Assembly (NCBI GenBank): GCA_015665455.1
Contig: JADFAD010000001.1
Location: 372,001 to 436,000 of the forward strand
DNA: 64,000 nt
DNA from: Oceanospirillaceae bacterium
GTDB taxonomy: Bacteria > Pseudomonadota > Gammaproteobacteria > Pseudomonadales > Litoribrevibacteraceae
Direction: 5' to 3'
This document shows, piece after piece, positions 47,086 to 54,840 of this stretch. A program made the translations under genes and the position numbers. The first letter of the stretch is position 1. Each line of letters begins with the position of its first letter. Below the pieces are notes generated by a model. The model saw only the letters and a program-made list of their open reading frames with translations. It did no database searches and was not told the origin of the DNA.

Positions 47086-48635
47086 TGGCTAAACAAAAAA
47101 TACTGGTTGTCGAGGATGACCGAGATTTACGCGAAGCGTTATGTCTAACGCTGGATGTCGCTGGTTACCCCTATGAGCAAGCTTCTTCGGGTGAAATGGC
47201 ATTGGATATTTTAAAAGATACACCTGTAAATATGGTGATTTCAGATGTGAATATGGGCGGTATGGATGGCCATGAGCTGTTGGTGAAAATCAAACAGAAC
47301 TTCCCTGGTATCCCTGTGGCCTTAATGACGGCCTACGGTGATATTGAACGCGCGATTGGCGCCGTTAGAAATGGCGCTGCTGATTATTTGGTTAAACCGT
47401 TTGAGTCTGAAACCTTGCTGCAATTAGTTAAGTCTACATTGGGCGATCAGGTGACTATTACGGGCTCCAATCAACCGGTCGCAGAAGAACAAAGCTCAAT
47501 TGAGTTGCTTGATTTAGCGAAGCGTGTTGCTGCATCAGAATCTACCGTACTTGTGTCTGGAGAAAGCGGCACAGGTAAGGAAGTACTTGCTCGCTACATT
47601 CATGATTTCTCCCCGCGAGCTGACAAACCTTTCATTGCGATTAACTGTGCAGCCATTCCTGAGAATATGCTTGAAGCGATATTGTTTGGTCATGAGAAAG
47701 GGGCGTATACCGGAGCTGTGAACAGTGCGCCTGGTAAGTTTGAACAAGCCAATGGTGGCACGATTCTTCTGGATGAAATTTCTGAAATGGAAATTGGTCT
47801 TCAAGCTAAACTGTTGCGTGTTCTTCAAGAGCGAGAGGTTGAACGACTCGGTGGTCGACGAACCATCAAACTGGATGTGCGCGTTGTAGCGACGACTAAC
47901 CGTGATTTACGTGATTACGTTCAAGAAGGTAAGTTCAGAGAAGATTTATATTACCGTTTAAGCGTTTTTCCACTGCAGTGGAAGCCACTTCGTGAGAGAC
48001 CAAAAGACATTGTGCCTTTGGCTAAGCGGTTGCTCAAAAAGAACGGTAAGAAAATGGGTAAGGGAACGTTGAAGTTGGATGCGGGGGCAGTCCACATGCT
48101 GACTCATTATCCATGGCCGGGTAATGTACGAGAGTTGGATAATGCGGTGCAAAGAGCATTGGTATTACAGCAAGGCTCGATTGTGACTGCAGAAGATTTT
48201 CGCTTGGAAATGACTCCGCCTCCTATTTCTTCCATGTCTGCGCCAATGGCAGCACAAGTAAAAAATACGGTGCCTGCATTTGAAGAAAACAGTACTTCGG
48301 CGGTTTCTGATTTATCGGGTGGAGTGAATTCAACCGCGAACACAGCATCGTCTGAAATGGGTTATTCTGAAAACCGTGATATAATGAATAATGACACTGG
48401 TTCTTTTTCATCGTCTGCATCAACGGGTTTTGACTCTGTTCAATCAGAAGCATCGCTTGGCGATGATTTGAAACAGCGTGAATTTCAGGTGATTTTAAAC
48501 ACCTTGAGGTCTGTAAGTGGCAGTAGAAAGCAGACGTCAGAAATTTTAGGCATTAGCCCTCGGACACTTCGCTACAAGTTAGCAAGAATGCGTGAAAGTG
48601 GGTTGGATGTAGATGAATTGTTGGCAGCATCCTAA
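47085..48635 (+). CDS. fleR: Sigma54-dependent flagellar response regulator FleR (FlrC)
   Basis: Activator of sigma54 promoters for hook-basal-body genes. The receiver domain has Asp54 (VISDVNMGGMDG). The AAA+ domain covers about 135-375 with Walker A GESGTGKE and the sigma54-contact loop in its GAYTGA form (usual GAFTGA; Tyr occurs in other activators). The C-terminal Fis-type helix-turn-helix is GSRKQTSEILGISPRTLRYKLARM, in parts. Between them lies a Ser/Thr/Asn-rich linker of about 85 residues (roughly 380-465). 516 aa, slightly longer than Pseudomonas FleR or Vibrio FlrC. Translationally coupled to fleS. Confidence 0.94.
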   Translation: MAKQKILVVEDDRDLREALCLTLDVAGYPYEQASSGEMALDILKDTPVNMVISDVNMGGMDGHELLVKIKQNFPGIPVALMTAYGDIERAIGAVRNGAADYLVKPFESETLLQLVKSTLGDQVTITGSNQPVAEEQSSIELLDLAKRVAASESTVLVSGESGTGKEVLARYIHDFSPRADKPFIAINCAAIPENMLEAILFGHEKGAYTGAVNSAPGKFEQANGGTILLDEISEMEIGLQAKLLRVLQEREVERLGGRRTIKLDVRVVATTNRDLRDYVQEGKFREDLYYRLSVFPLQWKPLRERPKDIVPLAKRLLKKNGKKMGKGTLKLDAGAVHMLTHYPWPGNVRELDNAVQRALVLQQGSIVTAEDFRLEMTPPPISSMSAPMAAQVKNTVPAFEENSTSAVSDLSGGVNSTANTASSEMGYSENRDIMNNDTGSFSSSASTGFDSVQSEASLGDDLKQREFQVILNTLRSVSGSRKQTSEILGISPRTLRYKLARMRESGLDVDELLAAS

Positions 48636-48654
48636 CAGCATGTTGTTACAATAG

Positions 48655-48740
48655 CGGGATCGGCATATCCCGTGAACTAGATCCATGTGGCGTGGATCGA
48701 ATTCTCCGTTTAAGCCTGACCTTCATGGTCGGGCTTTTTT
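48655..48740 (+). ncRNA. Three consecutive stem-loops ending in a T-run (candidate small RNA or fleR 3' UTR)
   Basis: Stem 1 is CGGGAT/ATCCCG (48655-48672), stem 2 GATCCA/TGGATC (48680-48698), and stem 3 AAGCCTGACC/GGTCGGGCTT (48712-48736) followed by a T-run. Stem 3 is a classic terminator for fleR. An extended -10 (TGT-TACAAT, 48644-48652) lies just upstream, so independent transcription is possible. The small RNA reading is inference; the terminator is secure. Confidence 0.35.
48712..48740 (+). terminator. Terminator after fleR
   Basis: Hairpin aagcctgacc / ggtcgggctt with one mismatch and loop ttcat, followed by a T6 run. Confidence 0.88.
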
Positions 48741-48820
48741 ATGTCTGCTTTTCAGTCTTACGTCCATATGTCCTCTATATATCGGTTATTTATTCATCAG
48801 CTTTAATACTTTCTCATAAT

Positions 48821-48836
48821 TGGCCTGCTTTGTGCT
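48821..48836 (+). promoter_or_regulatory. Candidate sigma54 promoter of fliE
   Basis: TGGCCTG-CTTT-GTGCT keeps GG and GC at the required 10-bp separation, with two departures from consensus. It lies about 110 bp upstream of fliE, whose transcription is FleR- and sigma54-dependent in relatives. Confidence 0.6.
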
Positions 48837-48947
48837 CTATCTATGGTAACGAAGAAGTTTTTAACAGGTTTTTGACGCTGAGGCGTTGAGATCATGCAAA
48901 GGCTAGTTTACTGACAATAAATCGCCGTTTGTAGAAAGGAGAGAATA

Positions 48948-49313
48948 ATGGAAGTCAGATCCGATATTTCACAAGTGCTATCTCAGATGCGCCAGATGAA
49001 GTCACAGGTGCAGGATCAAACTCGCACCAGTGCTGAGATTGGCCAAGTCATGGATATTAATCAGCCACGGAATGTTGAGAAAGATGACGCACCAGAGTTT
49101 TCTCAGTTACTCAAGATGGCGGTTGATCAAGTTAATGATACCCAGAAGACAGCAGGTGCATTAGCGACAGCCTATGAAAAGGGTGATCCTACCGTGGATA
49201 TTCCTGAAGTAATGATTGCTTCGCAAAAAGCCAGTGTTGCCTTTCAAGCTATGACGCAGGTGAGAAACAAATTGATCAGTGCTTATGAAGATATCATGAA
49301 GATGCCAATTTAA
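48948..49313 (+). CDS. fliE: Flagellar hook-basal body protein FliE
   Basis: Connects the MS ring to the proximal rod and is exported by the flagellar type III system. The family C-terminus is clear: [30 protein letters not shown] (in parts), then VPEVMIA-like [37 protein letters not shown], also in parts. 121 aa, normal. GAAAGGAGAG lies before the ATG. First gene of fliEFGHIJ, behind a candidate sigma54 promoter. Confidence 0.95.
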   Translation: MEVRSDISQVLSQMRQMKSQVQDQTRTSAEIGQVMDINQPRNVEKDDAPEFSQLLKMAVDQVNDTQKTAGALATAYEKGDPTVDIPEVMIASQKASVAFQAMTQVRNKLISAYEDIMKMPI

Positions 49314-49404
49314 TGGCGATGGATTGAAGCACAGAAATTCAAACAGTGACCCGCTTTAAACAGTCATTAGTAATAAGCCAGCAGTAATTAAATAGGTATT
49401 TGAA

Positions 49405-51195
49405 ATGGCAACGATAGCAGCAGATGCAACCACAGGTGGTTTACCCGCAGAAGTAGGGAACCAACAAGTCTCTACCGGAGCAGGTGGTCGAAATCAGCAA
49501 GCAAACACCCCCGCTGTCACAGACTCTAATTTGTCTGAACTGGATTCTATTGAAGCACCTCCAATCGCACCAATGCATCCTGTTGTAGCTGGTTTTAATC
49601 GTTTAGGTATTTTACGCCAAGCGGGTTTGATTATTGGTTTGGCGGCGAGTGTTGCTATTGCGTTTGCCGTTTTCTGGTGGACTCAAGAAGAGACCTATAA
49701 GCCTCTGATTAATGATTTCGGTCGGTACGATACCGGAGAAGTCATGGAGGTTCTGGACCAAGCAGCGATTAAATATCATGTTGATCCCAATACTGGGATG
49801 CTGATGGTTCGCTCAGAGCAATTTGCTCAAGCTCGATTGAAGCTTGCAGCGCAGGGGATAACAGAGACCCAAGCCATTGGTTATGAGTTGCTGGATAAAG
49901 AACAGGCGTTGGGAACCAGCCAGTTCATGGAGACGACGAAATTCCGTCGCAGCCTTGAAGGTGAATTGGCGAGAACAATCACTAGTATGAATCAAGTGAA
50001 AAGCGCGCGCGTTCATTTGGCCATTCCAAAACGTTCTGTGTTTGTCCGTGATGTGAGAAAGCCTACTGCTTCCGTGTTCCTTGAACTGTATGCTGGTCGT
50101 GCATTGAAATCTGAACAATCTATGTCGATTGTGAATTTGGTGGCCTCCAGTATTCCAGAAATGAAGCCTGAAGACGTCACTGTGGTTGATCAGAAAGGCC
50201 GATTGTTGTCGATGGAAGATGAAGACTCGGATCTTGCCATTGCTTCGAAACAATTTGACTACACAAGAAAACTTGAAGAAACACTCTCTCGTCGTATATA
50301 CAGTATTCTTGAGCCTATCGTTGGTGGTGAAAACTTTAAAGCGGAAGTTGCTGCAGACGTAGACTTTACGACCAGAGAACAAACAGAAGAACAGTTTAAT
50401 CCTGATTTACCGGCGCTTCGTTCAGAGCAAGTCTTGGATGAGAAGAAAACCGGTGGTAATGAGGGCGGCATTCCTGGTGCTTTATCGAATCAACCTCCGG
50501 GTGAAGTGAGTGTTCCTGAAGTTGCGGGTACAGGGGAAGGTCAAGCAGCTCCGCCAACCAACAGTCGTAAGCAGGCAACGCGTAACTATGAGCTGGATCG
50601 CGTAATCAGCTATACCAATCATGAGTTAGGTAAAGTAAGACGCCTGAGTGTGGCGGTTGCGGTCAACGATCTATTATTGCCTGATGGAGAGACCGGTGAT
50701 CTGAAACGTACCGCTTGGACTCAGGAAGAGATTGATAGATTGACTATATTAATTAAAGACACTGTCGGTTTTCAATCTTCAAGAGGGGACAGTGTTACAG
50801 TAATAAACAGCCCATTCTTGCCTGATGATGAGGCCATGATGGAAGAACAGGGCTTTTGGACACAGCCTTGGTTCTGGGATATAGCGAAGCAAATGCTTGC
50901 TATCTTGTTTGTTCTTGCGATTGTGTTTGGTGTGGTTAGACCAGCAATCAAGAGTCTTACTTCTCCAGAAGAAGAAGGGTCAATGGATGATGAATTGGAT
51001 GCAGACTTGGCCGCACTTGAAGCGTCAAGCGGTGATCTTTCAGATGATTTGGTCTCATTGACGGGGGGTGATTCCTTGTTACCTGGGCCATCTGAAGGAT
51101 TCGAACGTCAACTTAATGCTCTGAAAGCCTTGATTGCTGAAGATCCTCAGCGAGTGGCTCAGGCAATGAAAGATTGGATTAACGACAATGACTGA
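49405..51195 (+). CDS. fliF: Flagellar MS-ring protein FliF
   Basis: Forms the membrane ring that anchors the rotor. An N-terminal Gln/Asn/Thr-rich stretch (1-45) precedes transmembrane segment 1 (about 70-90). The ring-building periplasmic domains include MVRSEQFAQARLKLAAQGI (in parts), MNQVKSARVHLAIPKRSVFVR and FTTREQTEEQFNPD. Segment 2 is at about 493-513 (MLAILFVLAIVFGVVRP). The C-terminus (RQLNALKALIAEDPQRVAQAMKDWI, in parts) is the FliG-binding region. 596 aa. Overlaps fliG by 8 bp. Confidence 0.96.
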   Translation: MATIAADATTGGLPAEVGNQQVSTGAGGRNQQANTPAVTDSNLSELDSIEAPPIAPMHPVVAGFNRLGILRQAGLIIGLAASVAIAFAVFWWTQEETYKPLINDFGRYDTGEVMEVLDQAAIKYHVDPNTGMLMVRSEQFAQARLKLAAQGITETQAIGYELLDKEQALGTSQFMETTKFRRSLEGELARTITSMNQVKSARVHLAIPKRSVFVRDVRKPTASVFLELYAGRALKSEQSMSIVNLVASSIPEMKPEDVTVVDQKGRLLSMEDEDSDLAIASKQFDYTRKLEETLSRRIYSILEPIVGGENFKAEVAADVDFTTREQTEEQFNPDLPALRSEQVLDEKKTGGNEGGIPGALSNQPPGEVSVPEVAGTGEGQAAPPTNSRKQATRNYELDRVISYTNHELGKVRRLSVAVAVNDLLLPDGETGDLKRTAWTQEEIDRLTILIKDTVGFQSSRGDSVTVINSPFLPDDEAMMEEQGFWTQPWFWDIAKQMLAILFVLAIVFGVVRPAIKSLTSPEEEGSMDDELDADLAALEASSGDLSDDLVSLTGGDSLLPGPSEGFERQLNALKALIAEDPQRVAQAMKDWINDND

Positions 51196-52204
51196 TGAAC
51201 AGTTGCCTGACGTAACAGGTATGCCAAAAATTGAACGTGCCGCGATCTTAATGATGACCTTGGGTGAATCAGATGCGGCTGAAATTCTAAAGCACATGGG
51301 GCCAAAAGAAGTTCAGGCAATCGGTAGTGCAATGTCTAAGATGCCAACCGTCAAGCGTGATGTGGTTGAATCAGTGGTCAGTAGTTTTATTGATGACGTA
51401 GGCATGCATACTGGTTTAGGTATGGGATCGAATGACTATATTCGAACCATGCTTACTCAGGCATTGGGTGAAGAAAAGGCCAACGGGCTGATTGATCGAA
51501 TCCTTCTTGGTGGCAATACCAAAGGTTTGGACACATTAAAATGGATGGATGGGCGATCCGTTCATGACATCATTAAATATGAACATCCACAGATTCAGGC
51601 CATTGTGATTGCCTATCTTGACCCTGATCAATCGTCTGAGGTGCTTGCTTTATTTGATGAAAAACAACGTCTGGATATTATTCTTCGTGTTTCTGCTTTG
51701 GAAGCGGTTCAACCGAGTGCTCTGCAAGAGTTGAACACCATACTTGAGAAGCAATTCTCAGGCACAGCGGGTGGCCAGACAGCAAGTATGGGTGGCATTA
51801 AGTGTTCTGCAACCATTATGAATATGATGGACAGCTCGATTGAAGCGGATCTAATGGATGCCATTAAAGAAGTGGATGAAGAGCTGGGTAATCAAATTGA
51901 AGACCTTATGTTTGTATTTGATAACTTGGTTGAAGTCGATGATCGAGGCATTCAAGCACTTCTGAGAGAAATTCAATCCGATACTCTTATTATTGCGCTT
52001 AAAGGGTCTGATGATACGGTTAAAGATAAATTTCTTAAGAATATGTCGAAGCGTGCAGGCGAATTACTCATGGATGACTTGGAAGCGAAAGGTCCTGTAC
52101 GAGTAAGTGAAGTGGAAACATCACAAAGAGAAATTCTTGCAACTGCTAGACAAATGGCGGAAGCAGGAGAGATTGTTCTTGGTGGTGGTGAAGATATGGT
52201 TTAG
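51188..52204 (+). CDS. fliG: Flagellar motor switch protein FliG
   Basis: Rotor protein that couples to the stator and switches rotation. The EHPQ motif is in YEHPQIQAIVIAYLDPDQ, and the C-terminal torque helix region holds DLMFVFDNLVEVDDRGIQALLREI (in parts) with charged residues. Ends with the MAEAGEIVLGGGEDMV-type tail seen in FliG. 338 aa, typical. The start overlaps the fliF end (8 bp), indicating coupled translation that keeps their ratio fixed. Confidence 0.96.
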   Translation: MTDEQLPDVTGMPKIERAAILMMTLGESDAAEILKHMGPKEVQAIGSAMSKMPTVKRDVVESVVSSFIDDVGMHTGLGMGSNDYIRTMLTQALGEEKANGLIDRILLGGNTKGLDTLKWMDGRSVHDIIKYEHPQIQAIVIAYLDPDQSSEVLALFDEKQRLDIILRVSALEAVQPSALQELNTILEKQFSGTAGGQTASMGGIKCSATIMNMMDSSIEADLMDAIKEVDEELGNQIEDLMFVFDNLVEVDDRGIQALLREIQSDTLIIALKGSDDTVKDKFLKNMSKRAGELLMDDLEAKGPVRVSEVETSQREILATARQMAEAGEIVLGGGEDMV

Positions 52205-52372
52205 GTCTGAGGGCCTGAAATTGCAATTTAATTCGAGTGTCGAAAAAATGGCATAAAAACTGTCACGATCTTTGCATTTATATTTACAAACGGATGTAAA
52301 GATGGATCTTGGCGACAGAAAACCAACGAATAAATCTTTCTAGTCGCCAATTCAGCAGTATATAGGTGCTCT

Positions 52373-54826
52373 ATGACCAACGATGTAAAAACAGGCCGAA
52401 TACCAGAGACGGGAACAATGACCGCGTATGAACGCTGGGAGTTGCCATCTCTTGATGATATTGATGAAGCTGCGAATGAAGTGGAGATCGAACCTGTTAC
52501 CGCTGAAGAAGTCGAGTCTATACGTCAAGAAGCTTACAGCGAAGGCTTAGAGCAAGGTAATAAGAAAGGGTACGATGAAGGCTTTACGTCTGGTCAAAAG
52601 ACCGGTCATAAAGAAGGCCTGAAAGCAGGTACCCAAGAGGGGTTAAAGTCCGGTTTTGACCAAGGGCTGGAAAAAGGATTAAAGAAAGGCCAAGCCGACA
52701 TCAATAGTGAAGTCAAAAAGCTGGCAGATGTTATGCAGCAATTTGACCATCCTCTTGCAGAATTGAACGAACAAGTAAAAGATTCTCTCCTCAATGTTGT
52801 TACGGCGGTTTGTCGTACAGTGATACATCGTGAATTGCAAACGGACAGCTCTCAAGTGACAGAGTTGCTTAAGCATGGCTTGAATGCCATGGACGATGTC
52901 AGAGAACAAATTGAAGTGCGAGTGAATCCTGCTGACTTGATTCTGGTTGAGCAAGCTGCAGAAGAGGCAGGTGCAAATTGGAAAATAACGCCGGATGAAT
53001 CCATTCTTCCTGGAGGCGTAAAATTAAAGAGTGGTGCTTCCATTGTTGATTTAACGGCCGAGCATCGTTTTCAGCAAGGCATTCTTAATTTGTTAGGCCG
53101 GACTGATTGGGCCATCGATTTGGCTGCAGATCAAGCCTCGGAAGAACAGCAAGCACTGACCTCCTTGAATGAAGGGTATGAAGCGAGCACTGGTGATTCA
53201 GAGGCGGTTGAGCCTGAAGCGCCTGACTCTGATGAGGGCATTCAAAACCCGATCAATGATGCTCAAGCGTTAGGAACATCAGAAGTTGAAACCCCACGTG
53301 TTGATGACGTACGAATTGATGAGCAGAACCTTGGCGCTAAAGAGCCTGAGGCGTTAGAGACCGAAAATCCAGTAATGGATACTGATGAAACTCCACAGGG
53401 ATCAGCATCCGAGCCAGAGACGACGCAGGAGCAAGGTGCTGAACCTGACGTTCAAAGCCCAAGCCAAGAACAAAACGTTCAAGGCACAGCGGATGATCTA
53501 TCGAGTGCGCCAGTTGAACGTGTTGATGAGCGAGTAGAAGATGGCTTTCAAGAGGGGCTTAAAGATAACGGCGCTGAAAGTGCGTTAGAGGCAAGCGCCT
53601 CTATTGAATCCGCTTCTGAAGAATCGACACAAGCGATTGAGTCATCGACCAGTAAAACCAATCAGTCAGAAATAAACTCGGTTGATGAGAGTCAGTCTCA
53701 AAATCAGGACGTTTCAGATGAGTTTGAACCGTTAGCGCCTAAGAACGTTAGCTCAGAAGAGGTTGCTCCTGTTCAAAGCGATTCCATTCAGAACGATTCC
53801 ATTCAGAACGATTCCATTCAGAACGATTCCATTCAGAACGATTCCATTCAGAACGATTCCATTCAGAACGATTCCATTCAGAACGATCTGATGAAGAGTA
53901 ATCCAACTCAAGAAGAACCGCGTCAGCCATCAAAAGAAGAAGGCGTGACCCCTTTGGCGGAAGAAACGCCATTGATGGAGAGTGAGACAGAAGACGTTAT
54001 TGACTTTGACGCAATTTCTGACGATGAAAACACCACGGTATACCCAGAGAACCAGCGTGTCTCCGACCTTCTTCAGCAGGAAGACCTTGAGCAAGATGTG
54101 AATCGCGCTCCGCAAGCAGATCCAGCGAAACCACAAACCAATACACCAAACATTGAATCCAGTGAAGGCCAAGCCAATCATACTGCAGGCGATGCCCCGT
54201 TTTCTGGTGATTCATCAATCCCAAATGCACCCAATGCAGAAAACGTTAATCCAGAGGTTCAATCAATGATGCACCCTGCAAATCAAGGCAATGATTTCCA
54301 GGCATTTGGCTGGCAGGCGCCTCAAATGCAACAAGCTCAAATGCAGGCTAATGCGGTATCAGCCCAAGCTCAACAAGCGCAAATGCAAGCACAGCAGGCT
54401 CAAGCGCAAGCGCAACATGCCCAAGCGCATGCCCAAGCTATGAGTCAGCAGGCTCATCAAGCACAGGCTCAAGCGCACGCACAAAATCAAGCGCAACAGA
54501 TGGCTTACCAGCCTCAATATGCGCCGCAACAGCAAGGTTATCCTGCGCAGCCATCGTATCAAATGAATCCGAATCAGCAACCGTTCTCGCCTTATGTGCC
54601 TCCTGTAGCGCAACCTCAAGGTGGGATGATGCCACCACCTCAACAGCCAATGCCGCAGCAAGCAATGCCAAACTATCAAGGCATGCCTGTTCAACAGGTG
54701 CCGATGATGCCGCAACAACAAAATTTCAGTGCATATAACTTTTCGGCCAACCCTCAAGGGCAACAACCGAATGGCAATGGTCAGGCGCCTTCGGGGTTCA
54801 TGCCTTACCAGTATCCAATAGCTTAG
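52373..54826 (+). CDS. fliH: FliH, flagellar export ATPase regulator, with a very long repeat-rich C-terminal extension
   Basis: FliH binds the ATPase FliI and the C-ring. The N-terminal 250 residues look like FliH: a run of GxxxG motifs at 54-106 (EGLEQG, KKGYDEGFTSG, KEGLKAG), then LNVVTAVCRTVIHRELQTD and LPGGVKLKSGASIVD. Beyond residue 250 there are about 560 extra residues. These form an acidic disordered part (250-645) holding seven DSIQN repeats (470-504), a Gln/Ala-rich tract (about 650-712), and a Pro/Gln/Tyr-rich end. Normal FliH is about 230-280 aa. The frame is open without a stop, and fliI starts 14 bp after it. The 168 bp before it holds no clear promoter. Confidence 0.9.
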   Translation: MTNDVKTGRIPETGTMTAYERWELPSLDDIDEAANEVEIEPVTAEEVESIRQEAYSEGLEQGNKKGYDEGFTSGQKTGHKEGLKAGTQEGLKSGFDQGLEKGLKKGQADINSEVKKLADVMQQFDHPLAELNEQVKDSLLNVVTAVCRTVIHRELQTDSSQVTELLKHGLNAMDDVREQIEVRVNPADLILVEQAAEEAGANWKITPDESILPGGVKLKSGASIVDLTAEHRFQQGILNLLGRTDWAIDLAADQASEEQQALTSLNEGYEASTGDSEAVEPEAPDSDEGIQNPINDAQALGTSEVETPRVDDVRIDEQNLGAKEPEALETENPVMDTDETPQGSASEPETTQEQGAEPDVQSPSQEQNVQGTADDLSSAPVERVDERVEDGFQEGLKDNGAESALEASASIESASEESTQAIESSTSKTNQSEINSVDESQSQNQDVSDEFEPLAPKNVSSEEVAPVQSDSIQNDSIQNDSIQNDSIQNDSIQNDSIQNDSIQNDLMKSNPTQEEPRQPSKEEGVTPLAEETPLMESETEDVIDFDAISDDENTTVYPENQRVSDLLQQEDLEQDVNRAPQADPAKPQTNTPNIESSEGQANHTAGDAPFSGDSSIPNAPNAENVNPEVQSMMHPANQGNDFQAFGWQAPQMQQAQMQANAVSAQAQQAQMQAQQAQAQAQHAQAHAQAMSQQAHQAQAQAHAQNQAQQMAYQPQYAPQQQGYPAQPSYQMNPNQQPFSPYVPPVAQPQGGMMPPPQQPMPQQAMPNYQGMPVQQVPMMPQQQNFSAYNFSANPQGQQPNGNGQAPSGFMPYQYPIA
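53780..53884 (+). repeat. Seven perfect 15-bp tandem repeats in fliH
   Basis: Unit gattccattcagaac occurs seven times with no mismatch and encodes DSIQN x7. Perfect identity indicates recent slippage expansion. Copy number is likely to vary between strains while keeping frame. Confidence 0.97.
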
Positions 54827-54840
54827 TGGACGAGCGTTAA

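Noticed and set aside
48692-48889. 65-codon hydrophobic ORF between fleR and fliE
   Set aside because: It overlaps the fleR terminator hairpin and the candidate sigma54 promoter and has no ribosome site. Probably chance.
52249-52264. TGGCATA before fliH as a sigma54 promoter
   Set aside because: The expected GC of the -12 element is missing at the right spacing; the nearby TTTGCA is too far downstream.
53780-53884. Short direct repeats as a CRISPR array
   Set aside because: Units are contiguous without spacers and lie in frame inside fliH.
53748-53972. Minus-strand ORF with RSEWN repeats
   Set aside because: It is only the reverse reading of the 15-bp repeat in fliH.
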